The notes below the pieces were generated by a model that did not search any database, was not told the DNA's origin, and saw only the letters and a program-made list of their open reading frames with translations. 64,000 nt of DNA from Oceanibaculum nanhaiense. Its GTDB lineage: Bacteria > Pseudomonadota > Alphaproteobacteria > Oceanibaculales > Oceanibaculaceae. The position numbers were made by a program, and so were the translations under genes. Shown piece after piece: positions 1 to 9,255 of this stretch (position 1 is the first letter of the stretch; each line of letters begins with the position of its first letter). The DNA lies in contig NZ_MPOB01000004.1 of the NCBI RefSeq assembly GCF_002148795.1, forward strand, positions 62,001 to 126,000. The letters are read 5' to 3'.

Positions 1-2
1 AC

Positions 3-989
3 GAGATGTCCTGGGGCAAGAAATATGTCCGCCAGCATGGCACCGGTATTCCCACGCAGCTCTGGGAGTTCCGTGACCGCTACGCCCTTTACAAGTCCGA
101 CCCGGACCTGATGGCAGCCCATGCGGCGGCCCCCTGGCTGGCGATCTGGGACGATCACGAGGTTGCCAATAATTACGCCGACGATCACTCGCCGAAGACG
201 AAGCAGCCGGGCCAGTTTCTCGATATCCGCGCCGCCGCCTATCAGGCCTGGTACGAGCATATGCCGGTGCCGCCTTCGATGGCGCCCCAAGGGCCGTCCC
301 TGCGGATTTATGACCGCTACCGCTTCGGCGATCTCCTGGATATGACGCTGCTGGACGACCGGCAGTACCGCTCGCCGCATCCCTGCGGCATCAACAAATC
401 CGGCGGGGCCAGTTGCGATGAGCGCTTCGATCCGGCGCGCAGCCTGCTGGGGCGGGAGCAGGAAGCCTGGCTGGATGGCGCGCTGCAGGATGCGCAGGGG
501 CGCTGGACGCTGGTCGCGCAGCAGACGCTGGTGTCGGAGCTGGACCGCGAGCCGGGGCCGGGCAGGGCCTATGCGCTGGATGGCTGGGACGGCTATGTCG
601 CCAGCCGTGACCGGCTGCTGTCCGCCATCGAGACGCACAAGCCGGCCAATCCGCTGGTGATCGGCGGCGATGTACACGCCTTCTGGGTGTCCGACCTGAA
701 GAAGGATTTCCAGAATCCTTCCTCGCCGACGCTGGCGACCGAGGTGGTCTGTACCTCGGTCAGCTCGCAGGGGCCGAGTGCCAAGACCATGCAGGCCGGC
801 CGCGAGGACAATCCGCATATCCGCTACGGGCGCGGCGACAAGCGCGGCTATGCCAGCCTCGATCTCACGCCGAAACAGGCGCTGTTCGGGCTGGAGGCGG
901 TGGATAGCGTGGAGCGACCGGACGGCACCGTCTCGCGGCTCGCCAGCTTCGCGGTCGAGGCCGGCAAGGCCGGCGCGCAGCCGGCCTAG
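3..989 (+). CDS. PhoD-like alkaline phosphatase, 3' part only
   Basis: This is the C-terminal part of a PhoD/alkaline phosphatase D-type metallophosphoesterase; the reading frame is open to the left edge, so the true start lies outside the window. Visible family motifs are WDDHEVANNY near the start of the fragment (metal-binding DDHE) and GGDVHAF near residue 220 (metal-binding H). PhoD enzymes are usually secreted phosphodiesterases or phosphomonoesterases dependent on Ca and Fe, but the signal peptide that would show export is not in view. The gene converges on the alpha/beta hydrolase gene and the two overlap by 4 bp at their stops. The family call is secure; the substrate is unknown. Confidence 0.85.
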   Translation, partial: EMSWGKKYVRQHGTGIPTQLWEFRDRYALYKSDPDLMAAHAAAPWLAIWDDHEVANNYADDHSPKTKQPGQFLDIRAAAYQAWYEHMPVPPSMAPQGPSLRIYDRYRFGDLLDMTLLDDRQYRSPHPCGINKSGGASCDERFDPARSLLGREQEAWLDGALQDAQGRWTLVAQQTLVSELDREPGPGRAYALDGWDGYVASRDRLLSAIETHKPANPLVIGGDVHAFWVSDLKKDFQNPSSPTLATEVVCTSVSSQGPSAKTMQAGREDNPHIRYGRGDKRGYASLDLTPKQALFGLEAVDSVERPDGTVSRLASFAVEAGKAGAQPA

Positions 990-1798
990 ACCATCTCCCG
1001 CACGAAGGCGGTTATCGCATCCAGCACGGCATCGCGCTGCTGGCGGTGCGGCTGGTGTGCGCAATCGGGGATCAGCAGCGGCGTCGCCGGACCGCCGGCA
1101 CCGCGGCAGATGGCCTGCACCTGCGCCGGGGTGGCGTATTCGTCCTCCGCACCCTGAATGACCAGCAGCGGGCAGCTTATGCGCGGCAGACAGTCCTCGA
1201 TGTTCCAGGGGCGGAATTCATCCGAGGTCCAGGTCTCCGCCCAGGCGCGATAGAGTGCTTCCGTGTTCGACCCGTGATATTTCGCCAGCTTGTCGGGCAA
1301 ATCGGTGGTGCGCCACGCTGCCATCGCCTCATGCACGCCGGCCACGGTGACTTCCTCGACGAAGACATGCGCGGCCAGGGTCACGGCGGCCATTATCCGT
1401 TCCGGGAAGGCGGCGGCATGCAGCAGCGCGATGGAGCCGCCATCGCTGTGTCCGATCAGGATGGCGCGCCCGATGCCGGCCTGCTCCAGCACGGCAGGCA
1501 GCACCTGCTCGGCCTCGACATGCAGATAATCCAGCCCGCGCGGCAGGGTCAGCGGACCGGCGCCGCCATGACCCAGCCGTTCATAGACCAGCGCCGGCAG
1601 GCCGGTCATGGCAACGACGGCATCCGGGAAATCGCGCCACAGCCGGATCGAGCCCAGCGCCTCATGCAGGAAGACGAGGCAGGGGGCGTCCGCCGGCGGC
1701 ACTGCGGGCGGGTCGAGCCTAAGGCCGGGCAGGCTTTTGCCCTGCCAGCGGAACCGCGTCTCGGTACGGCAGATTGTCATGGGATCGGTGTCGCTCAT
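986..1798 (-). CDS. alpha/beta hydrolase
   Basis: A 270-residue alpha/beta-hydrolase-fold protein with nucleophile elbow GHSDGG (Ser), an oxyanion-side motif FLHEALGS near the N terminus, an acid-containing strand QGAEDEYATP and a late catalytic His in PDCAHQPHRQ. The substrate cannot be deduced; esters, lactones or ring-cleavage products are possible. I chose the ATG at 1798 because the frame upstream of it, open to 1912, codes a stretch unlike the family N terminus; no good Shine-Dalgarno supports either start. The gene is divergent from the acyl-CoA ligase/ABC operon, so it may share its regulation. It overlaps the phosphatase gene by 4 bp. Confidence 0.75.
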   Translation of the reverse strand: MSDTDPMTICRTETRFRWQGKSLPGLRLDPPAVPPADAPCLVFLHEALGSIRLWRDFPDAVVAMTGLPALVYERLGHGGAGPLTLPRGLDYLHVEAEQVLPAVLEQAGIGRAILIGHSDGGSIALLHAAAFPERIMAAVTLAAHVFVEEVTVAGVHEAMAAWRTTDLPDKLAKYHGSNTEALYRAWAETWTSDEFRPWNIEDCLPRISCPLLVIQGAEDEYATPAQVQAICRGAGGPATPLLIPDCAHQPHRQQRDAVLDAITAFVREMV

Positions 1799-1915
1799 GC
1801 CAGGAGGACAGAGGAAAATGCGACGCGCCGCAAGCGCGGAGTACAAAGCCGCACTGCCTAATATGACGATAATATGCACGCCATGCGCTTGCCGCGTGGG
1901 TGCCATGCGCACTGC

Positions 1916-1944
1916 TTGACCCTGAACGGCGCATGGATTACTGC
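1916..1944 (+). promoter_or_regulatory. candidate sigma-70-type promoter of the ligase/ABC operon
   Basis: In the 297-bp gap between the hydrolase start and the ligase start, TTGACC (1916-1921) is followed after 17 bp by TACTGC (1939-1944). This is a fair -35 and a weak -10. It would leave a leader of about 145 nt. No clear operator was seen in the rest of the gap. Pattern match only. Confidence 0.25.
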
Positions 1945-2095
1945 TAGTAGCACAAGAACAAAGCGCGCTGGCTAATCAGTCTGGCACAAGACCGGCAAAA
2001 AAAGCGCGCAAGACAGGGAGAAGATCAGTGCTCGGTATGCCCTTTGCCGATTACGGGATTAGTCCGCCCGCCCCGCTGAAAAACGGGAGGGCACG

Positions 2096-4030
2096 GTGAC
2101 GGCGACGTATCCGGATGCCGCCCGTTTCGATACCTGCCCGAAATTGCTGGTCCACAACGCCCAGACCCACCCCGATGCGGTGGCGATGCGCGAGAAGGAT
2201 TTCGGCATCTGGCGGGAAATGACCTGGCGCGATTACGCCGAGACCGTGAAGCTGATGGCGCTCGGCCTCGAAACGCTGGGCATCGGGCGCGGCGACGTGG
2301 TGGCGCTGATCGGCGACAACGACACCAACTGGGTGTGCGGCGAGCTGGCAACCCATTGCCTCAGGGCGATGAGCCTCGGCATCTATCGCGACGCGCTGGA
2401 TGAGGAGGTCTTCTACCTTGCCGATTATGCCGGCGTGAAGGCGGTGCTCGCCGAGGATCAGGAGCAGGTGGACAAGTTCCTGAATCTGGGTGAGCGGCTG
2501 CCGGATTTGCAGCACATCGTCTATTGCGATACCCGCGGCATGAGCACGGTCACCGACCCGCGCGTGCTGTCGCTGGATGCGCTGAAGGAGCTGGGCCGCA
2601 AGGCCGAGGCGCGCGAGCCGGCACGCTTCAAGGCGCTGGTCGATGCGACGGAGGGTGACGACGTCGCCATCCTGTGCACGACCTCCGGCACCACCTCGAA
2701 CCCGAAGCTGGCGATGCTGCAGTCGGGCGCCATGATCCGCCATGTGCACCGCTACCTGACGGTCGATCCGAAGGACAGCACGGACGAATATGTCTCCGTC
2801 CTGCCGCTGCCCTGGATCATGGAGCAGGTTTACTGCATCGGCTTTTCCCTGGTTGCGGGCATGAAGGTGAACTACCCGGAAAGCCAGGACACCATGATGC
2901 ACGATCTGCGCGAGATCGGGCCGACCTTCTTCCTGATGGCGCCGCGCCTGTGGGAGCAGCTGGCCGCCGACATGCGCGCCCGCGTCATGGACGCCTCGGC
3001 GCTGAACCGCTGGATCTTCGACAAGGGCGTGAAGCTGGGGATCGAGGCGCTGGACCGCGGCGGCCGCTCCACGCTGGCGGATACCATGCTGTTCTCGGCG
3101 CTGCGCGACCGGCTGGGTTTCAGCCGCGTGCGCTCTGCCGCCACCGGCGGCTCGGCGCTGGGGCCGGAGACCTTCAAGCTGTTCCTCGCCATGGGCGTGC
3201 CGCTGCGCCAGCTGTACGGCCAGACCGAACTGATGGGCGCCTATACGCTGCAGGACGGCAAGGAGGTCGATTGCGACACGGTCGGGCCGCCCTTCCCGGG
3301 GACCGATGTGCGCATCGCCGATCCGGATGCCAGCGGCGTCGGCGAGATCGTCACCCGGCACGACAACATGTTCCTCGGTTACTACAAGAACGAGGAGGCG
3401 ACCCGCGCCGACATGCGCGATGGCTGGATGTACACCGGCGATGCCGGCTATTTCGACGACAAGGGGCGGCTGATCGTCATCGACCGGCTGAAGGATATCG
3501 CAACGACAGCGCAGGGTCTGCGCTTCTCCCCGCAATATATTGAAAACAAACTAAAATTCTCTCCCTATATCGCCGAGGCGGTGATCCTGGGGGCGGGCCA
3601 TGATTATCTGACGGCGATCATCTGCGTGCGCTATTCCATCGTCTCGAAATGGGCCGAGAAGAAGCGTATCGCCTTTTCCTCCTACACCGATCTGTCGAAC
3701 CAGCAGCAGATCTACGATCTGATCGCCGGCGAGGTGGAGCAGGTGAATGCCAGCCTGCCCGAGGCCCAGCGCATCCGCAAATTCCTGCTGCTCTACAAGG
3801 AGCTGGATGCCGATGATGGCGAGCTGACCCGCACGCGCAAGGTGCGGCGCGGTGTCATCGGCGAGCGCTATGGCGGCCTGATCGACGCGCTCTACACCGA
3901 TGCCACCACCGCGCATCTCGACGCCGAAGTCACCTACGAGGACGGGCGCAAGAGCAAGGTGAAGGCCGATATGCGCATCATGACGGTGGGCACGCCGCAT
4001 GAGTCCGCAACGATGAAGAAGGCGAGCTGA
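2096..4030 (+). CDS. AMP-binding acyl-CoA ligase (long-chain type)
   Basis: A 644-residue ANL-superfamily adenylating enzyme that should convert a carboxylic acid, ATP and CoA to the acyl-CoA. The phosphate-binding loop reads TSGTTSNPK (about residue 198), the aromatic/AMP-binding YGQTE motif lies near 376, the hinge region DRLKDIATT near 465, and a late Lys in LTRTRKVRRG is the probable catalytic lysine of long-chain-type ligases. The start is a GTG preceded by GGGAGG at 2085-2090. It is the first gene of an operon with a complete Liv-type ABC importer, 3 bp ahead of the next gene, so the likely role is to trap the imported acid as a thioester. Chain length or aromatic specificity cannot be read from the sequence. 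Confidence 0.88.
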   Translation: MTATYPDAARFDTCPKLLVHNAQTHPDAVAMREKDFGIWREMTWRDYAETVKLMALGLETLGIGRGDVVALIGDNDTNWVCGELATHCLRAMSLGIYRDALDEEVFYLADYAGVKAVLAEDQEQVDKFLNLGERLPDLQHIVYCDTRGMSTVTDPRVLSLDALKELGRKAEAREPARFKALVDATEGDDVAILCTTSGTTSNPKLAMLQSGAMIRHVHRYLTVDPKDSTDEYVSVLPLPWIMEQVYCIGFSLVAGMKVNYPESQDTMMHDLREIGPTFFLMAPRLWEQLAADMRARVMDASALNRWIFDKGVKLGIEALDRGGRSTLADTMLFSALRDRLGFSRVRSAATGGSALGPETFKLFLAMGVPLRQLYGQTELMGAYTLQDGKEVDCDTVGPPFPGTDVRIADPDASGVGEIVTRHDNMFLGYYKNEEATRADMRDGWMYTGDAGYFDDKGRLIVIDRLKDIATTAQGLRFSPQYIENKLKFSPYIAEAVILGAGHDYLTAIICVRYSIVSKWAEKKRIAFSSYTDLSNQQQIYDLIAGEVEQVNASLPEAQRIRKFLLLYKELDADDGELTRTRKVRRGVIGERYGGLIDALYTDATTAHLDAEVTYEDGRKSKVKADMRIMTVGTPHESATMKKAS

Positions 4031-4033
4031 GCG

Positions 4034-4885
4034 ATGGCGGAAGCGGATTCGGCGATGGCAGCACCCCCGGCAGCATCCCCGGCAGCACTCAAACCGATGC
4101 CCGAGGTGGCACAGGTCGGCGAGCCGGTGCTGCGGCTGAACGATATCGAGCTTGGCTTCGGCGGCGTGAAGGCGATCAACAAGGTCAGCCTGGAAGTCCG
4201 CAAAGGCGAGATTCTGGCGATCATCGGCCCGAACGGCGCCGGCAAGTCCTCGATGCTGAATGTCATTAACGGCTTCTACAAGCCGCAGTCCGGGACCATC
4301 GAGTTCATGGGGCGCAGCCTGCGGGCGATGGACCCCAATACCGCCGCCAAGAACGGCATCGCCCGGACCTTCCAGAACATCGCCCTGTTCAAGGGCATGA
4401 GCACGCTGGACAATCTGATGACCGGGCGGATGCTGAAGATGAAGCGCGGCATGTTCTGGCAGGCGCTGTATTGGGGGCCGGCGCAGAAGGAAGAGCTGGA
4501 GCACCGCGCGGCGGTCGAGAAAATCATCGATTTCCTGGAAATCCAGGCGGTCCGCCGCACGCCGGTCGGCCGGCTGCCCTATGGCCTGCAAAAGCGCGTG
4601 GAGCTGGGCCGGGCGCTGGCGATGGAGCCGGACATCCTGCTGCTCGACGAGCCGATGGCCGGCATGAATGTCGAGGAGAAGGAGGATATGTGCCGCTTCA
4701 TCCTGGAGGTGAATCAGGAGTTCGGCACCACCATCGTGCTGATCGAGCACGATATGGGCGTCGTCATGGATATTTCCGACCGTGTCGTGGTGCTGGATTA
4801 CGGCGTGAAGATCGCCGACGGCACGCCGGACGAAGTCCGCGCCAACCAGCGCGTCATCGATGCCTATCTCGGCGTCAGCCACTGA
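4034..4885 (+). CDS. LivG-like ABC transporter ATP-binding protein
   Basis: A 283-residue cytoplasmic ATPase of a branched-chain-amino-acid-type (HAAT family) importer. The Walker A loop GPNGAGKSS, the signature region YGLQKRVELGRALA (variant of LSGGQ), Walker B ILLLDEPMAGM and the switch His in LIEHDMG are all visible. The N terminus carries an Ala/Pro-rich extension of about 35 residues before the ABC core. It lies directly after the acyl-CoA ligase gene and before the two permease genes and pairs with the second ATPase at 8367. In this family the transported ligand is often not an amino acid; aromatic acids, urea and amides are known examples. Confidence 0.9.
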   Translation: MAEADSAMAAPPAASPAALKPMPEVAQVGEPVLRLNDIELGFGGVKAINKVSLEVRKGEILAIIGPNGAGKSSMLNVINGFYKPQSGTIEFMGRSLRAMDPNTAAKNGIARTFQNIALFKGMSTLDNLMTGRMLKMKRGMFWQALYWGPAQKEELEHRAAVEKIIDFLEIQAVRRTPVGRLPYGLQKRVELGRALAMEPDILLLDEPMAGMNVEEKEDMCRFILEVNQEFGTTIVLIEHDMGVVMDISDRVVVLDYGVKIADGTPDEVRANQRVIDAYLGVSH

Positions 4886-4905
4886 TCTCCAAGGGGTAAC
4901 GAGGC

Positions 4906-5799
4906 ATGTTCTTTTCCTGGCCGTTCTTCTTCGAGGTCCTGATCGGCGGCTTGCTGTCCGGCGTCATGTATTCGCTGGTGGCGCTCGGTTTCGTGCTGAT
5001 CTTCAAGGCATCGGGCGTGTTCAACTTCGCGCAGGGCGCGATGGTGCTGTTCGCCGCGCTGACGCTGGTTGGCTTCATCAATATGGGCGTGCCGATCCCG
5101 CTGGCGATCATGATCGCCATCGCCGTCATGATATTGCTGGCCTATGCGGTGGAGCGCGCGGTGTTGCGGCCGCTGGTGAACCAGCCGCCGATCATTCTGT
5201 TCATGGCGACCATCGGCATCACCTTCTTCATCGACGGGTTCGGTCAGACGTTGTGGGGGTCGGACGTTCACACGCTGGATATCGGCATTCCGACCCAGCC
5301 TCTGTTCTTCGGCGATATCCTGGTGAACAGCTTCGATCTGGTCGCCGCGGTGGTGGCGGGCGCGCTGGTCGGGGTGCTGGCGGTGTTCTTCCAGAAGACC
5401 CGCATTGGCCGCGCCCTGCGCGCCGTCGCCGACGATCATCAGGCGGCGATGTCGGTCGGCATTCCGCTACGCGTCATCTGGGTCATCGTCTGGTCGGTGG
5501 CCGGGCTGGTGGCGCTGGTCGCCGGCATCATGTGGGGCTCCAAGCTGGGGGTGCAGTTCTCGCTGGCGCTGATCGCGCTGAAGGCGCTGCCGGTGCTGAT
5601 CCTGGGCGGCTTCACCTCAATCCCCGGCGCCATCATCGGCGGGCTGATCATCGGCGCGGGCGAGAAGCTGGCCGAAGTGTTCGTCGGGCCGTTCCTGGCC
5701 GGCGCCATCGAGGACTGGTTCGCCTACATGCTGGCCATGCTGGTGCTGCTGTTCCGGCCGCAGGGCCTGTTCGGCGAAAAGATCATCGAAAGGGTATGA
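4906..5799 (+). CDS. LivH-like branched-chain-type ABC permease
   Basis: A 297-residue hydrophobic integral membrane protein with the HAAT permease pattern: an early LLSGVMYSLVALGF segment, ASGVFNFAQGAM, and a late ALKALPVLILGGFTSIPGA cytoplasmic loop that contacts the ATPase. It forms the inner-membrane channel with the LivM-like protein encoded 5 bp downstream. It follows the ATPase gene after 20 bp containing an AAGGGG-type ribosome site. The substrate is set mainly by the binding protein and is not predictable here. Confidence 0.9.
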   Translation: MFFSWPFFFEVLIGGLLSGVMYSLVALGFVLIFKASGVFNFAQGAMVLFAALTLVGFINMGVPIPLAIMIAIAVMILLAYAVERAVLRPLVNQPPIILFMATIGITFFIDGFGQTLWGSDVHTLDIGIPTQPLFFGDILVNSFDLVAAVVAGALVGVLAVFFQKTRIGRALRAVADDHQAAMSVGIPLRVIWVIVWSVAGLVALVAGIMWGSKLGVQFSLALIALKALPVLILGGFTSIPGAIIGGLIIGAGEKLAEVFVGPFLAGAIEDWFAYMLAMLVLLFRPQGLFGEKIIERV

Positions 5800-5803
5800 C
5801 GCC

Positions 5804-6883
5804 GTGATTTATCGCGAGGCTGGACAATTCAAGACGTCGTACGCAGCGGATCAGGGCATCTTTCCGATCCGCCTGGACCGCATGGGGATGGTGGCCCTTC
5901 TGCTGATCGCCTATCTGGCGATTCCGTCGGTGGCCAATGATTACTGGCTGGTATCCATCCTGGTGCCGTTCCTGGTGTTCTCGATGGCGGCGATCGGGCT
6001 GAACATCCTGACCGGCTATGCCGGGCAGCTCAGCCTCGGCACCGGCGGCTTCATGGCCTGCGGCGCCTTTGCCGCCTACAAGCTGGCGACGGCCTTCCCC
6101 GATCTGCACATCGTCATCGTGCTGCTGCTCTCGGGCACCATCACGGCGGCGGTCGGTGTGCTGTTCGGCCTTCCGTCCCTGCGCATCAAGGGCTTTTATC
6201 TGGCAGTGGCGACGCTGGCCGCGCAGTTCTTCCTGATCTGGATGTTCAACAAGTTCGGCTGGTTCAACAATTACAGCCCGTCCGGCGTGATCTCGGCCCC
6301 GCCGATGCATCTGTTCGGCGACGTCTATATCACCGGGCCGCAATCCAGCCCGCTGGTGAAATACCTGTTCCTGCTGACCTTCGTGGCGGTCATGGCGCTG
6401 GCAGCGAAGAATCTGACGCGCTGCAAGATCGGCCGGTCCTGGATGGCGATCCGAGATATGGATATCGCCGCTGAGATCATCGGCATCCGGCCGCTGATGG
6501 CCAAGCTGTCGGCCTTCGCCATCTCTTCCTTCTATATCGGCATCGCCGGGGCGGCCTGGGCCTTCATCTATACCGGCTCGGTCGAGGCGCTGGCCTTTGA
6601 CATCAACCGCTCCTTCCAGGTGCTGTTCATGATCATCATTGGCGGGCTGGGCAGCATCCTGGGGTCGTTCCTGGGGGCGGCCTTCATCGTGCTGCTGCCG
6701 ATCCTGCTGAACAATGTGCCGGGACTGATCGGCTGGCATATCCCGGTCGATGTGATCGCGCATCTCGAATTCATGATCTTCGGGGCGCTCATCATCTTCT
6801 TCCTGATCGTCGAGCCGCACGGGCTTGCCCGGCTGTGGACACTGGCGAAGGAGAAGATGCGGCTGTGGCCGTTCCCCTACTGA
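5804..6883 (+). CDS. LivM-like branched-chain-type ABC permease
   Basis: A 359-residue membrane protein with many hydrophobic segments and the family pattern LNILTGYAGQLSLG near residue 65 and LFMIIIGGLGSILGS near 275. The start is a GTG at 5804, four bases after the stop of the LivH-like gene. The first 30 residues are hydrophilic and cytoplasmic-looking before the first membrane span. It forms the heterodimeric channel with the LivH-like subunit. Confidence 0.9.
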   Translation: MIYREAGQFKTSYAADQGIFPIRLDRMGMVALLLIAYLAIPSVANDYWLVSILVPFLVFSMAAIGLNILTGYAGQLSLGTGGFMACGAFAAYKLATAFPDLHIVIVLLLSGTITAAVGVLFGLPSLRIKGFYLAVATLAAQFFLIWMFNKFGWFNNYSPSGVISAPPMHLFGDVYITGPQSSPLVKYLFLLTFVAVMALAAKNLTRCKIGRSWMAIRDMDIAAEIIGIRPLMAKLSAFAISSFYIGIAGAAWAFIYTGSVEALAFDINRSFQVLFMIIIGGLGSILGSFLGAAFIVLLPILLNNVPGLIGWHIPVDVIAHLEFMIFGALIIFFLIVEPHGLARLWTLAKEKMRLWPFPY

Positions 6884-6983
6884 CCGGGTGAACCGGACGG
6901 GCGAGAGGTGAAGGGGGCTTTGGACAAGGGACCGCAGAGTCCCGGAAAACAGGGAAAACTGAACAAACAGGGAGTGAAAAGCA

Positions 6984-8300
6984 ATGAATATGAAGAAGAT
7001 GCTTTTGTCGGCGGCCGCAGCGGCGGTCGTTGCAACCCCGCTGCTGGCGATGCCGGCGGCGGCGCAGAACGAGCAGTTCATGCCGCTGCTGGTCTATCGC
7101 ACCGGCCCGTATGCGCCGAGTGGGATTCCGCTGGCCAATGGGTTCGTCGATTATTTCGAACTCATCAATGCCCGCGACGGCGGCATCAACGGCGTGAAGA
7201 TCACCTGGGAAGAGTGCGAGACCAACTACAATAACGACCGCGGCGTGGAGTGCTACGAGCGCTTGAAGAAGCAGGGGCCGACCGGCGCGACGGTCTTCAA
7301 CCCCTACGCCACGGGCATCACCTACGCGCTGATCGAGCGCGCGACGGCGGATAAGATTCCGGTCTTCTCGATGGGCTATGGCCGCGCCGACGCCACTGTC
7401 GGCTCCGTCTTCCCTTATGTGTTCACCGCGCCGGCGACCTATTGGGCGGGGGCGGACGCCATCATCCAGTACATCCAGGCGCAGGAGAAGGGCAGCCTCA
7501 AGGGCAAGAAGATCGCCCTGGTCTACCATGACAGCGCCTATGGCAAGGAACCGATCGCCACCCTGCAGGCGTTGGCCAAGCAGGAAGGCTATACCCTGAA
7601 CCTGTTCCCGGTCGCCCATCCGGGGCTGGAGCAGAAGGCGACCTGGCTGCAGATTGGCCGCCAGCTGCGGCCGGACTGGGTGATCATGTGGGGCTGGGGC
7701 GTGATGAACTCCACGGCGATCAAGGAGGCCGCGGCCGTCGGCTACCCGATGAACAAGTTCGTCGGCGTCTGGTGGTCTGGCTCCGAGGCCGATGTGCGGC
7801 CTGCCGGTGCTGCCGCGAAGGGCTATATGTCGGCCTCCTTCACCGGGGTCGGCACGGGCGCCAAGGTGCATTCGGAAATCCGCGACATCGTGTTCGCCAA
7901 GGGCAAGGGCATCGGCAAGGATACGTTCGGCGAGGCGCTGTATAATCGCGGCGTCGTCAATGCGGCGATCATGATCGAGGCGGTGCGCACCGCGCAGGGC
8001 AAGTTCGGCAACAAGCCGCTGACCGGCGAACAGGTGCAGTGGGGCTTCGAGAATCTGAACATCACCCAGGAGGTCATCGACAAGCTGGGCCTGACCGGCC
8101 TGATGTCGCCGATCAAGCTGTCCTGCAACGATCATGAGGGCGGCGGCTCCGTCGTCATCCAGCAATGGGACGGCAAGCAGTGGAACTTCGTCTCGGACTT
8201 CATCAAGCCGCGCCGCGAGATGCTGACCAAGATGTATGAGGCTTCCGCCATGCAGTACGCGAAGGAGAAGGGCATCACCCCGCGCGACTGCAAGATGTAA
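6984..8300 (+). CDS. LivK-like ABC substrate-binding protein
   Basis: A 438-residue periplasmic binding protein of the Leu/Ile/Val type. An N-terminal signal peptide (MNMKKMLLSAAAA then a hydrophobic core ending AMPAAAQ) should be removed near residue 28. The mature protein has the type I binding-protein fold with recognisable pieces such as GKKIALVYHDSAYGKE near 170. The start follows an AGGGAGTG sequence. The binding residues for alpha-amino groups are not obvious, which fits a non-amino-acid ligand given the two flanking acyl-CoA ligases; this is inference. An attenuator-like hairpin follows the stop codon. Confidence 0.9.
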   Translation: MNMKKMLLSAAAAAVVATPLLAMPAAAQNEQFMPLLVYRTGPYAPSGIPLANGFVDYFELINARDGGINGVKITWEECETNYNNDRGVECYERLKKQGPTGATVFNPYATGITYALIERATADKIPVFSMGYGRADATVGSVFPYVFTAPATYWAGADAIIQYIQAQEKGSLKGKKIALVYHDSAYGKEPIATLQALAKQEGYTLNLFPVAHPGLEQKATWLQIGRQLRPDWVIMWGWGVMNSTAIKEAAAVGYPMNKFVGVWWSGSEADVRPAGAAAKGYMSASFTGVGTGAKVHSEIRDIVFAKGKGIGKDTFGEALYNRGVVNAAIMIEAVRTAQGKFGNKPLTGEQVQWGFENLNITQEVIDKLGLTGLMSPIKLSCNDHEGGGSVVIQQWDGKQWNFVSDFIKPRREMLTKMYEASAMQYAKEKGITPRDCKM

Positions 8301-8308
8301 CGATCTAT

Positions 8309-8341
8309 GGGGCCTGCCTTTCGTGGGCGGGCCCCGTTTTT
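8309..8341 (+). terminator. intrinsic terminator/attenuator after the binding-protein gene
   Basis: A 10-bp GC-rich stem (GGGGCCTGCC at 8309-8318 with GGCGGGCCCC at 8326-8335, one G-T pair) and a 7-nt loop are followed by G and five T (8337-8341), then C and three more T. It sits between the binding-protein gene and the last ABC gene of the same operon, so partial termination would keep binding protein in excess over the membrane parts. Confidence 0.8.
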
Positions 8342-8366
8342 CTTTCACGGGATCACGGAAGACGCC

Positions 8367-9230
8367 ATGACCAGCGCCGCCGCACAGAAACTGGAAGCCG
8401 AGTCGCCCGGTACCGCCTCCGGCGCCGCCGAAGCCTTGCTGAAGGTGAACAATATCGAGGTCATCTACGACCATGTGATCCTGGTGCTGAAAGGCGTGTC
8501 TCTCGATGTGCCGGATGGCGGCATCGTGGCCTTGCTGGGCGCCAACGGGGCCGGCAAGAGCACGACGCTGAAATCGATTTCCAACCTGCTGCGCGCCGAG
8601 CGCGGCGAGGTGACCAAGGGCTCGGTGCATTTCGCCGGCCAGCGCATCGACGGTATGACGCCGGACGCGCTGGTGCGCATGGGCGTCATCCAGGTGATGG
8701 AAGGGCGGCATTGCTTCGAGCATCTGACGGTCGAGGAAAACCTGCTGACCGGCGCCTATACCCGCAAGGATGGACGGCAGGCCATCGCCGACGATCTGGA
8801 GCTGGTTTATCATTATTTCCCGCGCCTGAAGGAGCGGCGGACCAGCCTTGCCGGCTATACCTCCGGCGGCGAGCAGCAGATGTGCGCCATTGGGCGCGCG
8901 CTGATGAGCCGGCCGAAGATCATCCTGCTGGACGAACCCTCGATGGGGCTGGCGCCGCAGCTGGTCGAACAGATTTTCGAGATCGTGAAGCAGCTGAACG
9001 AGAAGGAGGGCGTGTCCTTCCTGCTGGCCGAGCAGAATACCAATGTGGCGCTGCGCTACGCGCATTTCGGCTACATTCTCGAAAATGGCCGCATCGTGCT
9101 GGATGGCGCCGCCGATGCGTTGCGTAACAATGAGGATGTGAAGGAATTCTATCTCGGCCTGTCCGGCACCGGCCGCAAGAGCTTCCGCGATGTGAAGCAG
9201 TACCGCCGCCGCAAGCGCTGGCTCGGCTGA
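8367..9230 (+). CDS. LivF-like ABC transporter ATP-binding protein
   Basis: The second ATPase of the importer, 287 residues from the ATG at 8367. The open frame begins at 8307, but that part would overlap the terminator hairpin, and the protein from 8367 fits the family. Walker A GANGAGKST, signature SGGEQQMCAIGRAL, Walker B IILLDEPSMGLAP and the switch region LAEQNTN are visible. The C terminus is slightly extended with a basic tail. It would form a heterodimer with the LivG-like ATPase under the two permeases. Confidence 0.9.
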   Translation: MTSAAAQKLEAESPGTASGAAEALLKVNNIEVIYDHVILVLKGVSLDVPDGGIVALLGANGAGKSTTLKSISNLLRAERGEVTKGSVHFAGQRIDGMTPDALVRMGVIQVMEGRHCFEHLTVEENLLTGAYTRKDGRQAIADDLELVYHYFPRLKERRTSLAGYTSGGEQQMCAIGRALMSRPKIILLDEPSMGLAPQLVEQIFEIVKQLNEKEGVSFLLAEQNTNVALRYAHFGYILENGRIVLDGAADALRNNEDVKEFYLGLSGTGRKSFRDVKQYRRRKRWLG

Positions 9231-9255
9231 AGCCGGGCCAAGAAAGGCGAGGAAA

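Noticed and set aside
6792-9065. A 757-codon antisense frame across livM-, livK- and livF-like genes
   Set aside because: Same reason: it crosses three real genes and an intergenic terminator, with a composition typical of reverse-frame translation.
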